A stretch of 57,058 bases of DNA, from positions 1 through 57,058 of the forward strand of contig NZ_LITT01000014.1 of NCBI RefSeq assembly GCF_001636845.1, written 5' to 3'. Below are positions 1-8,253 of the stretch, piece after piece (position 1 is the stretch's first letter; every line of letters begins with the position of its first letter). The notes beneath the pieces are model-generated. The model was not told the origin of the DNA. It did not search any database and worked only from the letters and a program-made list of their open reading frames with translations. Source of the stretch: Clostridium ljungdahlii (GTDB lineage Bacteria; Bacillota; Clostridia; Clostridiales; Clostridiaceae). The translations under genes were made by a program, and so were the position numbers.

Positions 1-55
1 GAAGTACTTCTAATACTAATTTTGCTTTGAATTCAGAACTATAATTTTTTCTCAT
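1..55 (-). CDS. IS3-type transposase OrfA, N-terminal fragment cut by window edge
   Basis: Reading from the ATG at 55 toward the left edge gives 18 codons beginning MRKNYSSEFKAKLVLEVL. This is the typical opening of the small helix-turn-helix OrfA protein of IS3-family transposases, which binds the element ends. An AGGATGG-type ribosome site lies about 9 bases upstream. Only the start is visible, so the family call rests on this short opening. The element sits directly after the broken SpoIID-type gene and may have truncated its 3' end. Confidence 0.6.
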   Translation of the reverse strand, partial: MRKNYSSEFKAKLVLEVL

Positions 56-120
56 GTGATTCACCATCCTTAATAAAAATATTATGGAGAACCTAACTAA
101 AAAGCAAGCATTTTTTTGTC

Positions 121-696
121 TTAATTCTTGGGTCCATTATAATAATCCTTTGTTGAAAGTGAATCTTTCACATATACTGTTATATTATAATTTCCTGCAC
201 CATTAACTTTGTAAAGTAAATTTGCATTACTGCTATAGTCTATAGTTGTCAAAGTTGTTCCACCTAGTGAAATTACATATTTATAAAGGTAACTTCCAGA
301 ACCTGACGAAGCAGTTGTGTTTATGTTACCAGTTTGTCCAGTTAAATATTGTGGTTTATTAGTAGTTAAGTTGTTTATAACAGGACTTCCATAAACCGTA
401 AAAGAAGATGTCTTTGTATCATCATAATCAGCTGTGGAATTTTGATCTTTCATATAAACTTGCACAGTATAATTTCCTTGAGTACTTGGCACATAATCTA
501 GTGATGAAATATTATTATAATCTTTTGTGTATACAACATTAGTTCCATTCTCTACTACATACTTATATAAATAAGTTCCACTGCCAGATGTTGCCGCTGC
601 ATTAAAGGAAATAGTATTTCCAGTAAGCAAGCTATTTGTGCTTTGAGTAAAGTTATTTAAGATAGCACTTGTAATGAGATTCTGTAAATATACATT
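121..696 (-). pseudogene. Detached C-terminal tyrosine-rich repeats of the SpoIID-domain protein
   Basis: The frame that follows the TAA stop of the SpoIID-domain gene stays open, in the same phase, for 191 codons (TAA at 121-123). It holds two copies of an about 80-residue module with the recurring pattern SGSGTYLYKY ... Y.V.VYVKD, of the triple-tyrosine / bacterial Ig-like type found as C-terminal extensions of clostridial secreted proteins. There is no ribosome binding site at the first internal ATG (630). The simplest reading is that a longer secreted protein was cut by one nonsense change. The end, YYNGPKN, may also be shortened, because an IS3-type transposase starts 65 bases further on. 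Confidence 0.65.
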
Positions 697-1845
697 TTAA
701 TAATAGAATTTTAAAATCTGATCATAAGTTTGTCCTACACTGGCTCTGTTTTTAGCTCCGATCTGGCTCATTCCAAGACCATGTCCATTTCCCATTCCTG
801 AAAAAGTGTATGCTCCATTTACTGCATCATAAGTTACAGTATAAAGATTACTTGGCAGTCCAAGGAAAGTTCTTGTACAATCATTTGTTACAGATTTTGT
901 TTGCACCGTACCTGCTGCATCCTTATAAATAATATTAATGTTTGACACTCTACCACTTGTAAATTTAGTTATTGAACTTAAATCTAAACTTACAAAGGTA
1001 TCTGTAGAAGCTATATATTTCCTATTCACTAAAATTGCTTGTATCTGTGCATTGGTCAATACTATGTTGCCATTAGGCCAAGGTAATTTTTCAAATGGAT
1101 CTTGTACAGATCGTAGATATGGAACATAATTTCCCCATACATTTTCACTATCTTCTGAAACTCCCCCACGCCAGGCGGAATACAAAGTTTCCACTAATTT
1201 ATCATTGTATAAAAGAACTTGTCCCTTAGTTTGATCCACAGCACTAATCACATTGGTAAGGCTTGCATCATAACCTTTATATGTCTGATAAGCTGGAGTG
1301 TCATCAAAATCATAGCCATTAGCTGTTGCATATCCTATTCGTGATATTGCATAATTTCTTGCTGCCACTGCTTGTGCCTTTAAGGCCTCAATTGGGCAAC
1401 TATTATCCAATTCATATCCTACTACACCTTTTAGATAGCTTTCAATATCAATCATATTAATAGGCAAAACTTTTCCATTATAAAACTTGATTACAAAGGA
1501 ACCTAAGTACTTATTTGATACTGAACCAGAAGTTAGAGTTACCAAGTTAGAGCTATTATTTGGAGTTAAAGTAAGCTGACTCTGTACTACTCCATTTAGT
1601 GTGATACTTGTTCCGCTTATCCCAAAATTTAAAACAGATCCAAATGGATATACTTGTCCATTTAAAGTATAATCTCCATTTAATGCAGCAGTAATAGTGG
1701 TAGAGGACATGCTTAAAAGTCCTACCTTTACATTATTAAAGTAACCACTGTTTTGATAAGTATAAGCTTTTTGCGCAAAGGCAATTAAAAGCATAGCAAT
1801 AAAGAGACTACATGTTATAAAACTTGTAAAATATCGTTTAAACAT
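697..1845 (-). CDS. Secreted SpoIID/LytB-domain protein
   Basis: The 382-residue product starts with a signal peptide (MFKRYF..., hydrophobic stretch at residues 10-25). From about residue 125 it carries a SpoIID/LytB domain with ALKAQAVAARNYAI, TYKGYDA and the C-terminal GHGLGMSQIGAKNRA block. SpoIID is a lytic transglycosylase acting on denuded peptidoglycan during engulfment; LytB relatives modify amidase activity. This protein has a cleavable signal rather than the usual SpoIID membrane anchor and is not in a sporulation operon, so a role in wall turnover outside sporulation is an inference. The stop after KFYY falls where relatives usually continue, and the same frame goes on into tyrosine-rich repeats, so the protein is probably shortened. 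The catalytic domain itself looks intact. Confidence 0.85.
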   Translation of the reverse strand: MFKRYFTSFITCSLFIAMLLIAFAQKAYTYQNSGYFNNVKVGLLSMSSTTITAALNGDYTLNGQVYPFGSVLNFGISGTSITLNGVVQSQLTLTPNNSSNLVTLTSGSVSNKYLGSFVIKFYNGKVLPINMIDIESYLKGVVGYELDNSCPIEALKAQAVAARNYAISRIGYATANGYDFDDTPAYQTYKGYDASLTNVISAVDQTKGQVLLYNDKLVETLYSAWRGGVSEDSENVWGNYVPYLRSVQDPFEKLPWPNGNIVLTNAQIQAILVNRKYIASTDTFVSLDLSSITKFTSGRVSNINIIYKDAAGTVQTKSVTNDCTRTFLGLPSNLYTVTYDAVNGAYTFSGMGNGHGLGMSQIGAKNRASVGQTYDQILKFYY

Positions 1846-1924
1846 AAACCATCCCCCCCTCCAGATAATTTAGCCTTTAGTAAAGTATCGATAGAATACT
1901 TATTAAATGGACTGGGATCTGGAG

Positions 1925-1964
1925 GAAAAAAAACGAAATCACACGATAGTACTTGTGATTTCGT
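1925..1964 (-). terminator. Rho-independent terminator after the MarR gene
   Basis: A perfect 11-base stem (ACGAAATCACA with TGTGATTTCGT, 1933-1943 and 1954-1964) is followed on the minus strand by eight T residues. It lies 26 bases after the end of the MarR gene. Confidence 0.85.
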
Positions 1965-1989
1965 ATAATATTTGTTTTAAATTGTTACT

Positions 1990-2421
1990 TTAAACTAATT
2001 TTTTGCAATTTTTAATACTATTCTCCATAACCTTTTCCATTAATTTTTGAAAAACGTCACATTCTATATCACTTAAATTTTCAGTCAATCTATGATGCCA
2101 CTCATCCTTTATTTCCAATATTTTTGGGTAGATAGTCATAGCTTTATCTGTAGGAAAAATATTGAATGCACGTCTATCATTTGAATTTATTATTTTAGTA
2201 ATAAATCCTTTTGTTTCAAGCTGTGATAAAACCTTTGCTACAGTGCTCTTATCTATAATTAATCGTTGGGATAATTCATCCTGTGTCTGTCCAGCATTTT
2301 CACAAATACAGACTATATACATAAATTGTCCACTAGTAATTTCTAACTTTTCAAGATGCTCTGTATAAAACATTTGTGTACGGCGATGTGCCACAGAAAC
2401 ATATTTTGATAAATCCTTCAT
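1990..2421 (-). CDS. MarR-family transcriptional regulator
   Basis: A 143-residue winged-helix protein of ordinary MarR length. The recognition region (about residues 53-75) reads TQDELSQRLIIDKSTVAKVLSQLETKGFI, followed by the wing NSNDRRAFNIFPT. It is transcribed away from the YczE-like membrane protein gene. Two near-identical inverted repeats lie in the shared region, one just upstream of its own start and one over the promoter of the divergent gene, so it very likely represses both itself and that gene. The inducing ligand is unknown. Confidence 0.9.
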   Translation of the reverse strand: MKDLSKYVSVAHRRTQMFYTEHLEKLEITSGQFMYIVCICENAGQTQDELSQRLIIDKSTVAKVLSQLETKGFITKIINSNDRRAFNIFPTDKAMTIYPKILEIKDEWHHRLTENLSDIECDVFQKLMEKVMENSIKNCKKLV

Positions 2422-2433
2422 AATAATCCTCCT

Positions 2434-2461
2434 AATTAAAGTTTTATATGCAACTTTAATT
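2434..2461. promoter_or_regulatory. Inverted-repeat operator candidate before marR-type gene
   Basis: AATTAAAGTT and AACTTTAATT form a perfect 10-base inverted repeat with an 8-base spacer (TTATATGC). It lies 13 bases before the regulator's start codon. Core and spacer match the second site at 2550-2579, giving a shared AGTT-N8-AACT with TATGC inside the spacer on one strand. Confidence 0.65.
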
Positions 2462-2524
2462 TTAAAATAAGCAAACTATTATGTCAATAAATCTCCTAAT
2501 AATAGAAATAAATCAGCCTAAATA

Positions 2525-2553
2525 TTGACACTCTATTAGTGAAACATTATAAT
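2525..2553 (+). promoter_or_regulatory. Consensus sigma-A promoter of the YczE-like gene
   Basis: TTGACA (2525-2530) and TATAAT (2548-2553) match both hexamers exactly with a 17-base spacer. This is the strongest promoter seen in the window and sits 59 bases before the start codon. Confidence 0.85.
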
Positions 2554-2579
2554 AATAGTTGCATACGAAACTATTATTA
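2550..2579. promoter_or_regulatory. MarR operator candidate over the -10 and start site
   Basis: TAATAATAGTT and AACTATTATTA form a perfect 11-base inverted repeat with the 8-base spacer GCATACGA. It overlaps the -10 hexamer and the expected start of transcription, so binding would block polymerase. It shares its core with the site at 2434-2461. Confidence 0.7.
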
Positions 2580-2612
2580 TCAATAAAACTTTTTTATTAG
2601 GAGGCATTATTA

Positions 2613-3293
2613 ATGTCAAAACTTAAAATAGTTATAAGATATTTTATATTTATAGCTGGCTTATTTTTTATGGGTTTAGGAATAAGTCTAACCACAAAAT
2701 CAAATATGGGAACTTCACCCATTAACAGTGTACCATATGTACTTTCCATGATATTTCGTCTTACACTTGGACAATTTACCTTTTTGTTGAGTATTTTATT
2801 TTTACTTACAGAAATAATTATTTTAAGAAAAGATTTTCCAAAAGAACAATTTCTTCAAGTGTTTGTAGGCCCATTTTTTGGTTTGTTCGTTGATTTAGGA
2901 ATGAACATATTTAGTTTTTTAAATCCCAATATTTATATAGAAAAAATAATTGTTTTACTTTTTGGCTGTTTTGCTCTTGCTTTAGGAGTATATTTACAGG
3001 TTATTGCCAATGTAATTATAAATCCTGGAGAAGGTGTTGTAAAAGCTATTGCTAATAAAACAGGGAAAAAATTTGGAAACATAAAAATTATGTTTGACTC
3101 CACCTTATGTATAATTGCAATAGTGATTTCACTTTTTACTTTTGGAACAATAAGAGGAGTACGAGAAGGGACAATAATTTGTGCTGTACTTGTAGGAAAC
3201 ATTACAAAAATATATAGTTTTATTTTTGAACATTTTAAATATAAAAAGACTAAATATGAAACTGAGAACTATGAAAGTAGTCAGAGTATATAA
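2613..3293 (+). CDS. YczE/YyaS-like multi-pass membrane protein
   Basis: The 226-residue protein has about five or six hydrophobic segments and the opening pattern of the YczE/YyaS/YitT-related family (GLGISLTTKSNMGTSPINS near residues 22-40, GEGVVKAI near 137). Family members are integral membrane proteins of poorly known function, sometimes linked to surfactin or Bsr-type loci. It has a GGAGG site 9 bases before ATG, a consensus promoter, and an operator over that promoter, so it is probably induced when the neighbouring MarR protein lets go. The tail is charged and cytoplasmic. The substrate cannot be told from sequence. Confidence 0.75.
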   Translation: MSKLKIVIRYFIFIAGLFFMGLGISLTTKSNMGTSPINSVPYVLSMIFRLTLGQFTFLLSILFLLTEIIILRKDFPKEQFLQVFVGPFFGLFVDLGMNIFSFLNPNIYIEKIIVLLFGCFALALGVYLQVIANVIINPGEGVVKAIANKTGKKFGNIKIMFDSTLCIIAIVISLFTFGTIRGVREGTIICAVLVGNITKIYSFIFEHFKYKKTKYETENYESSQSI

Positions 3294-3358
3294 TATTCTA
3301 ACTACTTTTAGTTTATCGTAAATTTAGCTCTCCTTCAAAATCATTTTTTTAACAATAT

Positions 3359-3396
3359 AAGTTAGAAATTTATTTTTATCTACAAATTTCTAACTT
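3359..3396. terminator. 13-base perfect hairpin between membrane protein genes
   Basis: AAGTTAGAAATTT and its complement (3359-3371, 3384-3396) enclose a 12-base loop. It ends 48 bases before the next start codon and is followed by TTG rather than a T tract, so it may be a weak terminator for the gene ending at 3293 or a leader structure for the gene at 3445. Confidence 0.4.
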
Positions 3397-3444
3397 GTAT
3401 ATGATATACTATAAAAAATATTACATATTTAGGGGAGGTTCATA

Positions 3445-3693
3445 ATGAAAAATAAAACAAAATTATTTGCAATTGGATTACTTTCAGCTGGAGCTTTAAT
3501 TCATGTTATTCATAAGGTAAGAAAAAAATCTAACTCAGAAAATATGATTATAATATCAGATGACGATTCTGATATTGATGATAAGTTAAGGCTACTTCTA
3601 TCTCAGGGCAAAAAAATTAGGGCAATTAAAGAAGCTAAACATGATTTGCACCTTAATTTAAGAGATGCCAAAAAATATGTAGAACAATTATAA
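3445..3693 (+). CDS. Small membrane-anchored protein with an L7/L12 C-terminal-like tail
   Basis: The 82-residue product has one N-terminal hydrophobic segment (residues 7-24), an acidic linker (SDDDSDIDD) and a C-terminal helix pair GKKIRAIKEAKHDLHLNLRD followed by AKKYVEQL. The last 35 residues resemble the fold signature of the ribosomal protein L7/L12 C-terminal domain (KI..IK..R...GL.L.EAK..VE). Short proteins that join such a tail to an anchor occur in Firmicutes without a known role. It has an AGGGGAGG ribosome site and its own strong terminator. Confidence 0.65.
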   Translation: MKNKTKLFAIGLLSAGALIHVIHKVRKKSNSENMIIISDDDSDIDDKLRLLLSQGKKIRAIKEAKHDLHLNLRDAKKYVEQL

Positions 3694-3720
3694 TCTATAC
3701 ATTAATGTAGAAATTGAAAA

Positions 3721-3747
3721 AGCTCCGGATTTCCGGAGCTCCCTTTT
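3721..3747 (+). terminator. Rho-independent terminator
   Basis: AGCTCCGGA and TCCGGAGCT pair perfectly across two bases and are followed by CCCTTTTT. An A run on the left side makes it usable from either strand. Confidence 0.9.
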
Positions 3748-3983
3748 TAACGTCATCAATACATTTAATATTTCAAAATCACTAAAATAATTAGGAGATA
3801 TTCATGTGGTAAATTTAAATAGTAAAAATGTAACACAAATTTTAATTATATAGTGTATTTTTCACCTAGTTTGTAATATAATAGTAAATATGTAGAGTGA
3901 GTGGATTACAGGAAGCTGTATACATTCACAAAACTATGTCATGCATGAAAAAACTTATATGGGCAAGTAGCTTTTAGCCGAAG

Positions 3984-4272
3984 TTACTTGCTACTTTCTT
4001 TTTTAGGTTTGTCTACATCGACCTCCTTGAGAACAGGTATAAGAGATTTAGAATCAGCAAGAGATTTATCTTCGTCCAGTGAATGAGATTTTTTCTCAAT
4101 AACAATATCAGGATGTGCTTTCTTAAAAGTTTTAAGCTGTTTTATGATGCGGTTAGCATACTTAGGGTTGTTTTCAGTAACAAAAGCTTCAATACCAGAA
4201 GTATCAAAAATAGTCATAGAAGCAAGTTTGGGGTCAATTTGCTGGCATATTGGTTCAGTAATATCAATTCAA
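3984..4272 (-). pseudogene. Remnant of an IS1182-type transposase
   Basis: The open frame runs from inside a reading that begins ITEPICQQIDPKLASMTIFD at about 4266 and lacks a start codon; an in-frame TGA lies just upstream at about 4275. The stretch TIFDTSGIEAFVTENNPKYA and the following lysine-rich helix are typical of the central part of IS1182/IS4-like DDE transposases of clostridia. The catalytic acidic residues and both ends are absent. The 290 bases between the terminator at 3747 and this remnant hold no gene that I can support. Confidence 0.65.
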
Positions 4273-4392
4273 TTTTAACATAAATCAGTGAGGAGTTATT
4301 TTATTTTGTTACAAAAAATATACCGCATTTATGCGGGTTGTAGCGTTTCGCAAACGCCTACTAATTGATTTGCATAAGAAAGGAGTTTGTTT

Positions 4393-4551
4393 ATGGAACA
4401 GAATAAAAAGGCAAATAAAAAAAGTTATTCTTATTTGGCTCTTGGAATAACTTTAGGAATTCTATTTGGAACATCATTCCATAATCTTGCTTTGGGAATA
4501 GCACTTGGCTCTGCTTTAGGTATAGCTTTAAGTGACAATAAAACAGCTTAG
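4393..4551 (+). CDS. 52-residue glycine-rich small membrane protein
   Basis: The product starts with a charged, lysine-rich segment (MEQNKKANKKSY) followed by one or two hydrophobic helices with repeated small residues (LALGITLGILFG, LALGIALGSALGIAL), like a glycine zipper. An AAAGGAG ribosome site lies 8 bases before ATG. The next gene begins 54 bases later on the same strand, so the two may be cotranscribed. No function is recognised. Confidence 0.6.
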   Translation: MEQNKKANKKSYSYLALGITLGILFGTSFHNLALGIALGSALGIALSDNKTA

Positions 4552-4605
4552 TATTACAACTTTATAGTGTTAATAAACTTTGGTATATTAACAGGAAGGA
4601 AGAAA

Positions 4606-5283
4606 ATGATGTTATTAGCAAAAAATACTTATAAAAAATACAACCACTTTTTATCGTTAACTATATTTATATTTTTAACCTTATGGTTTGCATATCTAAA
4701 AAAAGCTATAGTTTCTCAACATATTATGTATTCTTATCTTGATTCTAAAATACCTTTTGTGAAAGAATTCGTTTTAGCATATTATTTCTGGTTTGCTTAT
4801 ATGTCTATTGGTTTTGTATACCTTGGTTCTGTATCAAAAATAGATTTCTATAAAATGGAGTTATTTCTTTCATTAAGCATGACTATTTCCTTTATAATAT
4901 TTATACTATATCCAAATTCTCAATTTCCCAGACCAAGTGTATCAGGTAAAGATATTTTTTCTCGGCTAGTTAACTTTATTTATGACCATGATGGTACAAA
5001 CAATGTATTTCCGAGCATTCATGTTTGTAATTCCATTGGAATTCATATAGGGTTAATTAACTGTTATAAATTAAAAGATAAAACTTTAATTAAAAATTTA
5101 TCACTTATAGCTACACTATTGATATGTGCTTCTACAGTATTTATAAAACAACATTCAATTATAGATGTTGTTGGAGGAATCATTCTTGCTGCAATAATTT
5201 ACATATGTATTTATCAAATACCAAAATTATTTATATCCTCACTAAAAATAGGAAACTTAAAAATTGAAAACAGGAAATACTAA
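4606..5283 (+). CDS. PAP2-family membrane phosphatase
   Basis: A 225-residue protein with about six membrane segments. The PAP2 signature is present in a reduced form: FPRP near residue 107, the catalytic-histidine block PSIHVCNSIG near residue 138, and KQHSIIDVVGG near residue 182. Members remove phosphate from lipid phosphates such as phosphatidic acid or undecaprenyl pyrophosphate at the outer face of the membrane. I start at the ATG at 4606 because AGGAAGGAAG precedes it; an upstream GTG at 4567 has no such site. Confidence 0.8.
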   Translation: MMLLAKNTYKKYNHFLSLTIFIFLTLWFAYLKKAIVSQHIMYSYLDSKIPFVKEFVLAYYFWFAYMSIGFVYLGSVSKIDFYKMELFLSLSMTISFIIFILYPNSQFPRPSVSGKDIFSRLVNFIYDHDGTNNVFPSIHVCNSIGIHIGLINCYKLKDKTLIKNLSLIATLLICASTVFIKQHSIIDVVGGIILAAIIYICIYQIPKLFISSLKIGNLKIENRKY

Positions 5284-5344
5284 TTCGATACCTATAATTC
5301 TCAGAGATAATGAATAGATCTATCTTAGGTTATAGTTCCATTAT

Positions 5345-6667
5345 TTATCCTTCTATCTTAAATTTCACTAAGAACTTAGTGATTTCAGGACTACTTTCCA
5401 CATATATTTTCCCATTATTTTCTTCGACCAATTGTTTAATAATATACAATCCAAATCCATGGTCACTTTTCTTAGTGGTTTTTGTGGAAAACCCTCTATC
5501 AAAAATCTTTTTTCTCATGTTCTCTGGAATTACATCCCCATTATCAGCTACTTCAATACAAAAATCTTCATGTTCTGTAAAAGTACTGACGGCTACCTCC
5601 TTATAATCTGTATATGTCTTAGATTGAAATGCTTCAAAAGCATTGTCTACCAAGTTGCTTATTATACTTATCAATTCATCCTGCCTAATTTTTATCAAAT
5701 CAAAGGGTTCATCAATCATTACTTCAAAGTTTATGTTATTTTTCACAGCATAGCTGTTTTTGATGGATAATAATCCGTCTATGTAATCATTTCCCGTATC
5801 CAAGTATTTAAAATTTGATTTTACAGTATCTGAAATTTTCAACACATAGTCATTTATTCTTTCAACGGTATTAGGCTTGTTTAACAAACATAACCCCTGT
5901 ATAACATTAATATGATTTCCAAAATCATGTTTTTCCTGCCTTATTATGCTAATTATTTCCTCCATGTTTTTAATTTGACTTTCCTTAACTTTATACTTAG
6001 CATTTATATTTACAAGTGTTTGTTTTTCTTTTAAGTTTTTGAATTTAAAAATTAAAAATATGAAATATACGGTAAAAACTAAGATGTTATAGGTTTGTAT
6101 ATTTTTTATATTAAGAATGCTAAAGTTAATACAAAATGCAAAGAGAGTAACTACTCCTGATTCAATTATTAAGTTAGAAAAAACGACTCCTTCTTTTTCA
6201 AATATTTTGAGTTTAACAAAATAGGAATTAAATTTAAAAATCATAGCTACAATAAAAACTTGTAATACTTTAGAAATTATTATTGTAAGCCAAAAATATA
6301 TAGGCTTTAAAATAGTTTGATTTAAAACTATGTTATATGCAAACATTTCAATAACTTGAATAAAAAATTCTGTACTAAGAATTATTGTAAAAAATAAAGA
6401 AACTATAACCATGGAATCAAAAATTCTTATTTTTGTAATCCATGCTAGTAATACGATATCAAATATTACAAGAATCAGTGAATGATAAGCTATCATTGTA
6501 TGAAATGTAATCAGATAGGTTATAAAAACATACAATATGCAAAATAACCCTGCTCTAACTTTTTTCTGTAATATAAATTTTTTTTCATTATGTAATGATT
6601 CAAAAATAACTAAAAGAAGCAAAGCTTCTATGATATCCATAACTATTTCTCTTATAACATCAAGCAT
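5345..6667 (-). CDS. AgrC-like GHKL sensor histidine kinase
   Basis: The N-terminal half (to about residue 210) is made of about six hydrophobic segments. It is followed by a coiled linker, an H-box of the SpoB/AgrC kind (RQEKHDFGNHINVIQGL) and an ATPase domain with NLVDNAFEAF, ADNGDVIP and HGFGLYI. This layout and the 440-residue length fit AgrC, the receptor for cyclic peptide autoinducers. The start is unclear: TTG at 6697, ATG at 6679 and ATG at 6667 share a frame; AAAGGA lies 12 bases before the last. No response regulator is adjacent. An AgrD-like peptide gene lies on the same strand 2 kb upstream, beyond an IS110 element, so the two probably belonged to one agr locus. Confidence 0.8.
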   Translation of the reverse strand: MLDVIREIVMDIIEALLLLVIFESLHNEKKFILQKKVRAGLFCILYVFITYLITFHTMIAYHSLILVIFDIVLLAWITKIRIFDSMVIVSLFFTIILSTEFFIQVIEMFAYNIVLNQTILKPIYFWLTIIISKVLQVFIVAMIFKFNSYFVKLKIFEKEGVVFSNLIIESGVVTLFAFCINFSILNIKNIQTYNILVFTVYFIFLIFKFKNLKEKQTLVNINAKYKVKESQIKNMEEIISIIRQEKHDFGNHINVIQGLCLLNKPNTVERINDYVLKISDTVKSNFKYLDTGNDYIDGLLSIKNSYAVKNNINFEVMIDEPFDLIKIRQDELISIISNLVDNAFEAFQSKTYTDYKEVAVSTFTEHEDFCIEVADNGDVIPENMRKKIFDRGFSTKTTKKSDHGFGLYIIKQLVEENNGKIYVESSPEITKFLVKFKIEG

Positions 6668-6719
6668 AATAACTTTCATTCCTTTCACTGTGCTCAAGGC
6701 ACAAAATTTAATTAAAGTG

Positions 6720-6955
6720 ATTAGTCTTCAAAACATTGTCAATAATTATAGACAAGTATACAGGTGTACTACAGAGCACGGCGGAGGAAGTGTGATTTTA
6801 ATCCGCATAATAACATGTGCCGAATACTTTTTTAAGTACAAATAATTGTGCCAATGAGCACGTAAGTTAATCTTTGTTTAAACAAAGACCGTTTAAGATT
6901 ATGGGTATTCAGTCAACACCTGTGTACTCTATTTTTTTATTTGTAGGTGATATAT
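6720..6955 (+). ncRNA. IS110 left-end noncoding region, candidate bridge RNA
   Basis: About 235 bases without a gene precede the IS110 transposase. They hold several hairpins: GCGGA with TCCGC around 6781-6808, a perfect 16-base palindrome CTTTGTTTAAACAAAG at 6872-6887, and ACAGGTGT paired with ACACCTGT across most of the region (6763 and 6917). In IS110-group elements the noncoding end next to the recombinase encodes a bridge RNA that pairs with target and donor DNA. The exact ends of the element and of any RNA cannot be set here. Confidence 0.4.
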
Positions 6956-8227
6956 ATGCTAAAAATTGTTTACAAAGTTTGCTGTGGTATGGATGTTCAC
7001 AAGAAATTTGTAGTTGCAACAGTAGCATCCACAAATGAAAGTAACATCACTACTTACAAAACTAAACAATTCAATACTTACTCCCAAAACCTTTATCAAT
7101 TAAAAGAGTGGTTGGCTAAACAAAATTGTAAAGATGTTTGTATGGAGAGTACCGTAAAATATTGGATTCCTATTTACAATATCCTTGAAGACTCTTGCAA
7201 CATTACCTTGGCTAATCCAAGGTATGTTAGAAACATTCCTGGCAAAAAAACTGACAAACGTGATGCACTTTGGCTTGCAGATTTGCACAAACATGGTCTT
7301 GTCCCTGGGAGCTTTATCCCTCCTAAAAATATTAGAGAACTACGAGATCTTATGTGCTATCGTTTTAAACTTACCAACATTCGTTCAGGTGAGAAAAACA
7401 GATTGCAAAATTCTCTTACAGTATCAAATATAATGCTTTCAAGTGTTGTATTAGATACCTTTGGAAAATCCTCATCAGCTATAATTAAATATGCTATGGA
7501 TCATCCTGATAAATTAGATATTGATTACTCTCAATTTTTACACAAAAGTATGATATCTAAAGCTGATGAAATTAAACTTGCTATGCAGGGTAATATTTCT
7601 AAAGAACAAAAATCTAAAATGTCTATATGTTTAAATCATTATGACTATATTAATTATTGTATTTCTCAACTTAATAATGCTATAGCATTAGTTTCCAGTG
7701 ATTTTACTCCACAAATTAAAATTGCGGCATCTGCACCTGGGGTAACGATTCAATCTGCTACATCAATTATCTCTGAAATCGGCATAAATATGTCTGTTTT
7801 CAAAGATGCAAAGCATCTTTGTTCTTGGGCTGGTGTTGTTCCTCAAAGTAATGAAAGTGCTGGTAAAAAGAAAAATGTCCACATAAGTCGTGCTGGTGTT
7901 TATCTAAAACCTATTCTTATTCAATGCGCAAACGCAGCAATAAAAGATAAATCTTGCCCTTATTTTAGACACCGTTATGAGTGTATAAAGAAAAGACGTG
8001 GACACAAACGTGCAATTATTGCCATTGCCAGAATGCTTTTAACTTGCATTTATAATATGTTCTTAAAAAATGAACCTTTTGATAATTCTATTTATGAAGA
8101 ATATTTAAAAAGAGAAAATTCCAGTAAACACATTAATCCTAATATAGATAGAATTATTTTATTTCTTAAATCTCAAGGCTTTGAAATAAATAAGATCAAT
8201 AAGGACATATCACCTCAACCAATTTAA
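6956..8227 (+). CDS. IS110-family transposase (DEDD recombinase)
   Basis: The 423-residue enzyme has an N-terminal RuvC-like domain (CGMDVHKKFVVAT, CMESTVKYW, KTDKRDALWLADL, giving the acidic catalytic residues) and a C-terminal Tnp domain (SAPGVTIQSATSIISEIG, SWAGVVPQSNESAGKKK, ISRAGVYLKP with the likely nucleophilic serine). Length and domain order are complete, so the element may be active. ATG at 6956 follows AGGTG; a GTG nine bases earlier overlaps that site. It lies between the AgrC-like kinase gene and the AgrD-like gene. Confidence 0.92.
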   Translation: MLKIVYKVCCGMDVHKKFVVATVASTNESNITTYKTKQFNTYSQNLYQLKEWLAKQNCKDVCMESTVKYWIPIYNILEDSCNITLANPRYVRNIPGKKTDKRDALWLADLHKHGLVPGSFIPPKNIRELRDLMCYRFKLTNIRSGEKNRLQNSLTVSNIMLSSVVLDTFGKSSSAIIKYAMDHPDKLDIDYSQFLHKSMISKADEIKLAMQGNISKEQKSKMSICLNHYDYINYCISQLNNAIALVSSDFTPQIKIAASAPGVTIQSATSIISEIGINMSVFKDAKHLCSWAGVVPQSNESAGKKKNVHISRAGVYLKPILIQCANAAIKDKSCPYFRHRYECIKKRRGHKRAIIAIARMLLTCIYNMFLKNEPFDNSIYEEYLKRENSSKHINPNIDRIILFLKSQGFEINKINKDISPQPI

Positions 8228-8253
8228 TATTGAGTCGACATTAATTATTTTTT

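Noticed and set aside
938-1129. Plus-strand open frame of 63 codons inside the SpoIID-domain gene
   Set aside because: It lies antisense in a gene with clear domains, has no ribosome site and no known motif. Other such antisense frames (for example 2162, 5432, 31562, 39389, 46144) were left out for the same reason.
3748-3983. Possible small gene between the terminator and the IS1182-type remnant
   Set aside because: No frame with a ribosome site and plausible length was found.
4323-4357. Two short GC-rich hairpins (CCGCAT/ATGCGG and GCGTTT/AAACGC) before the 52-residue gene
   Set aside because: The stems are only six bases and no riboswitch or terminator pattern goes with them; they may be remains of the IS1182-type element.
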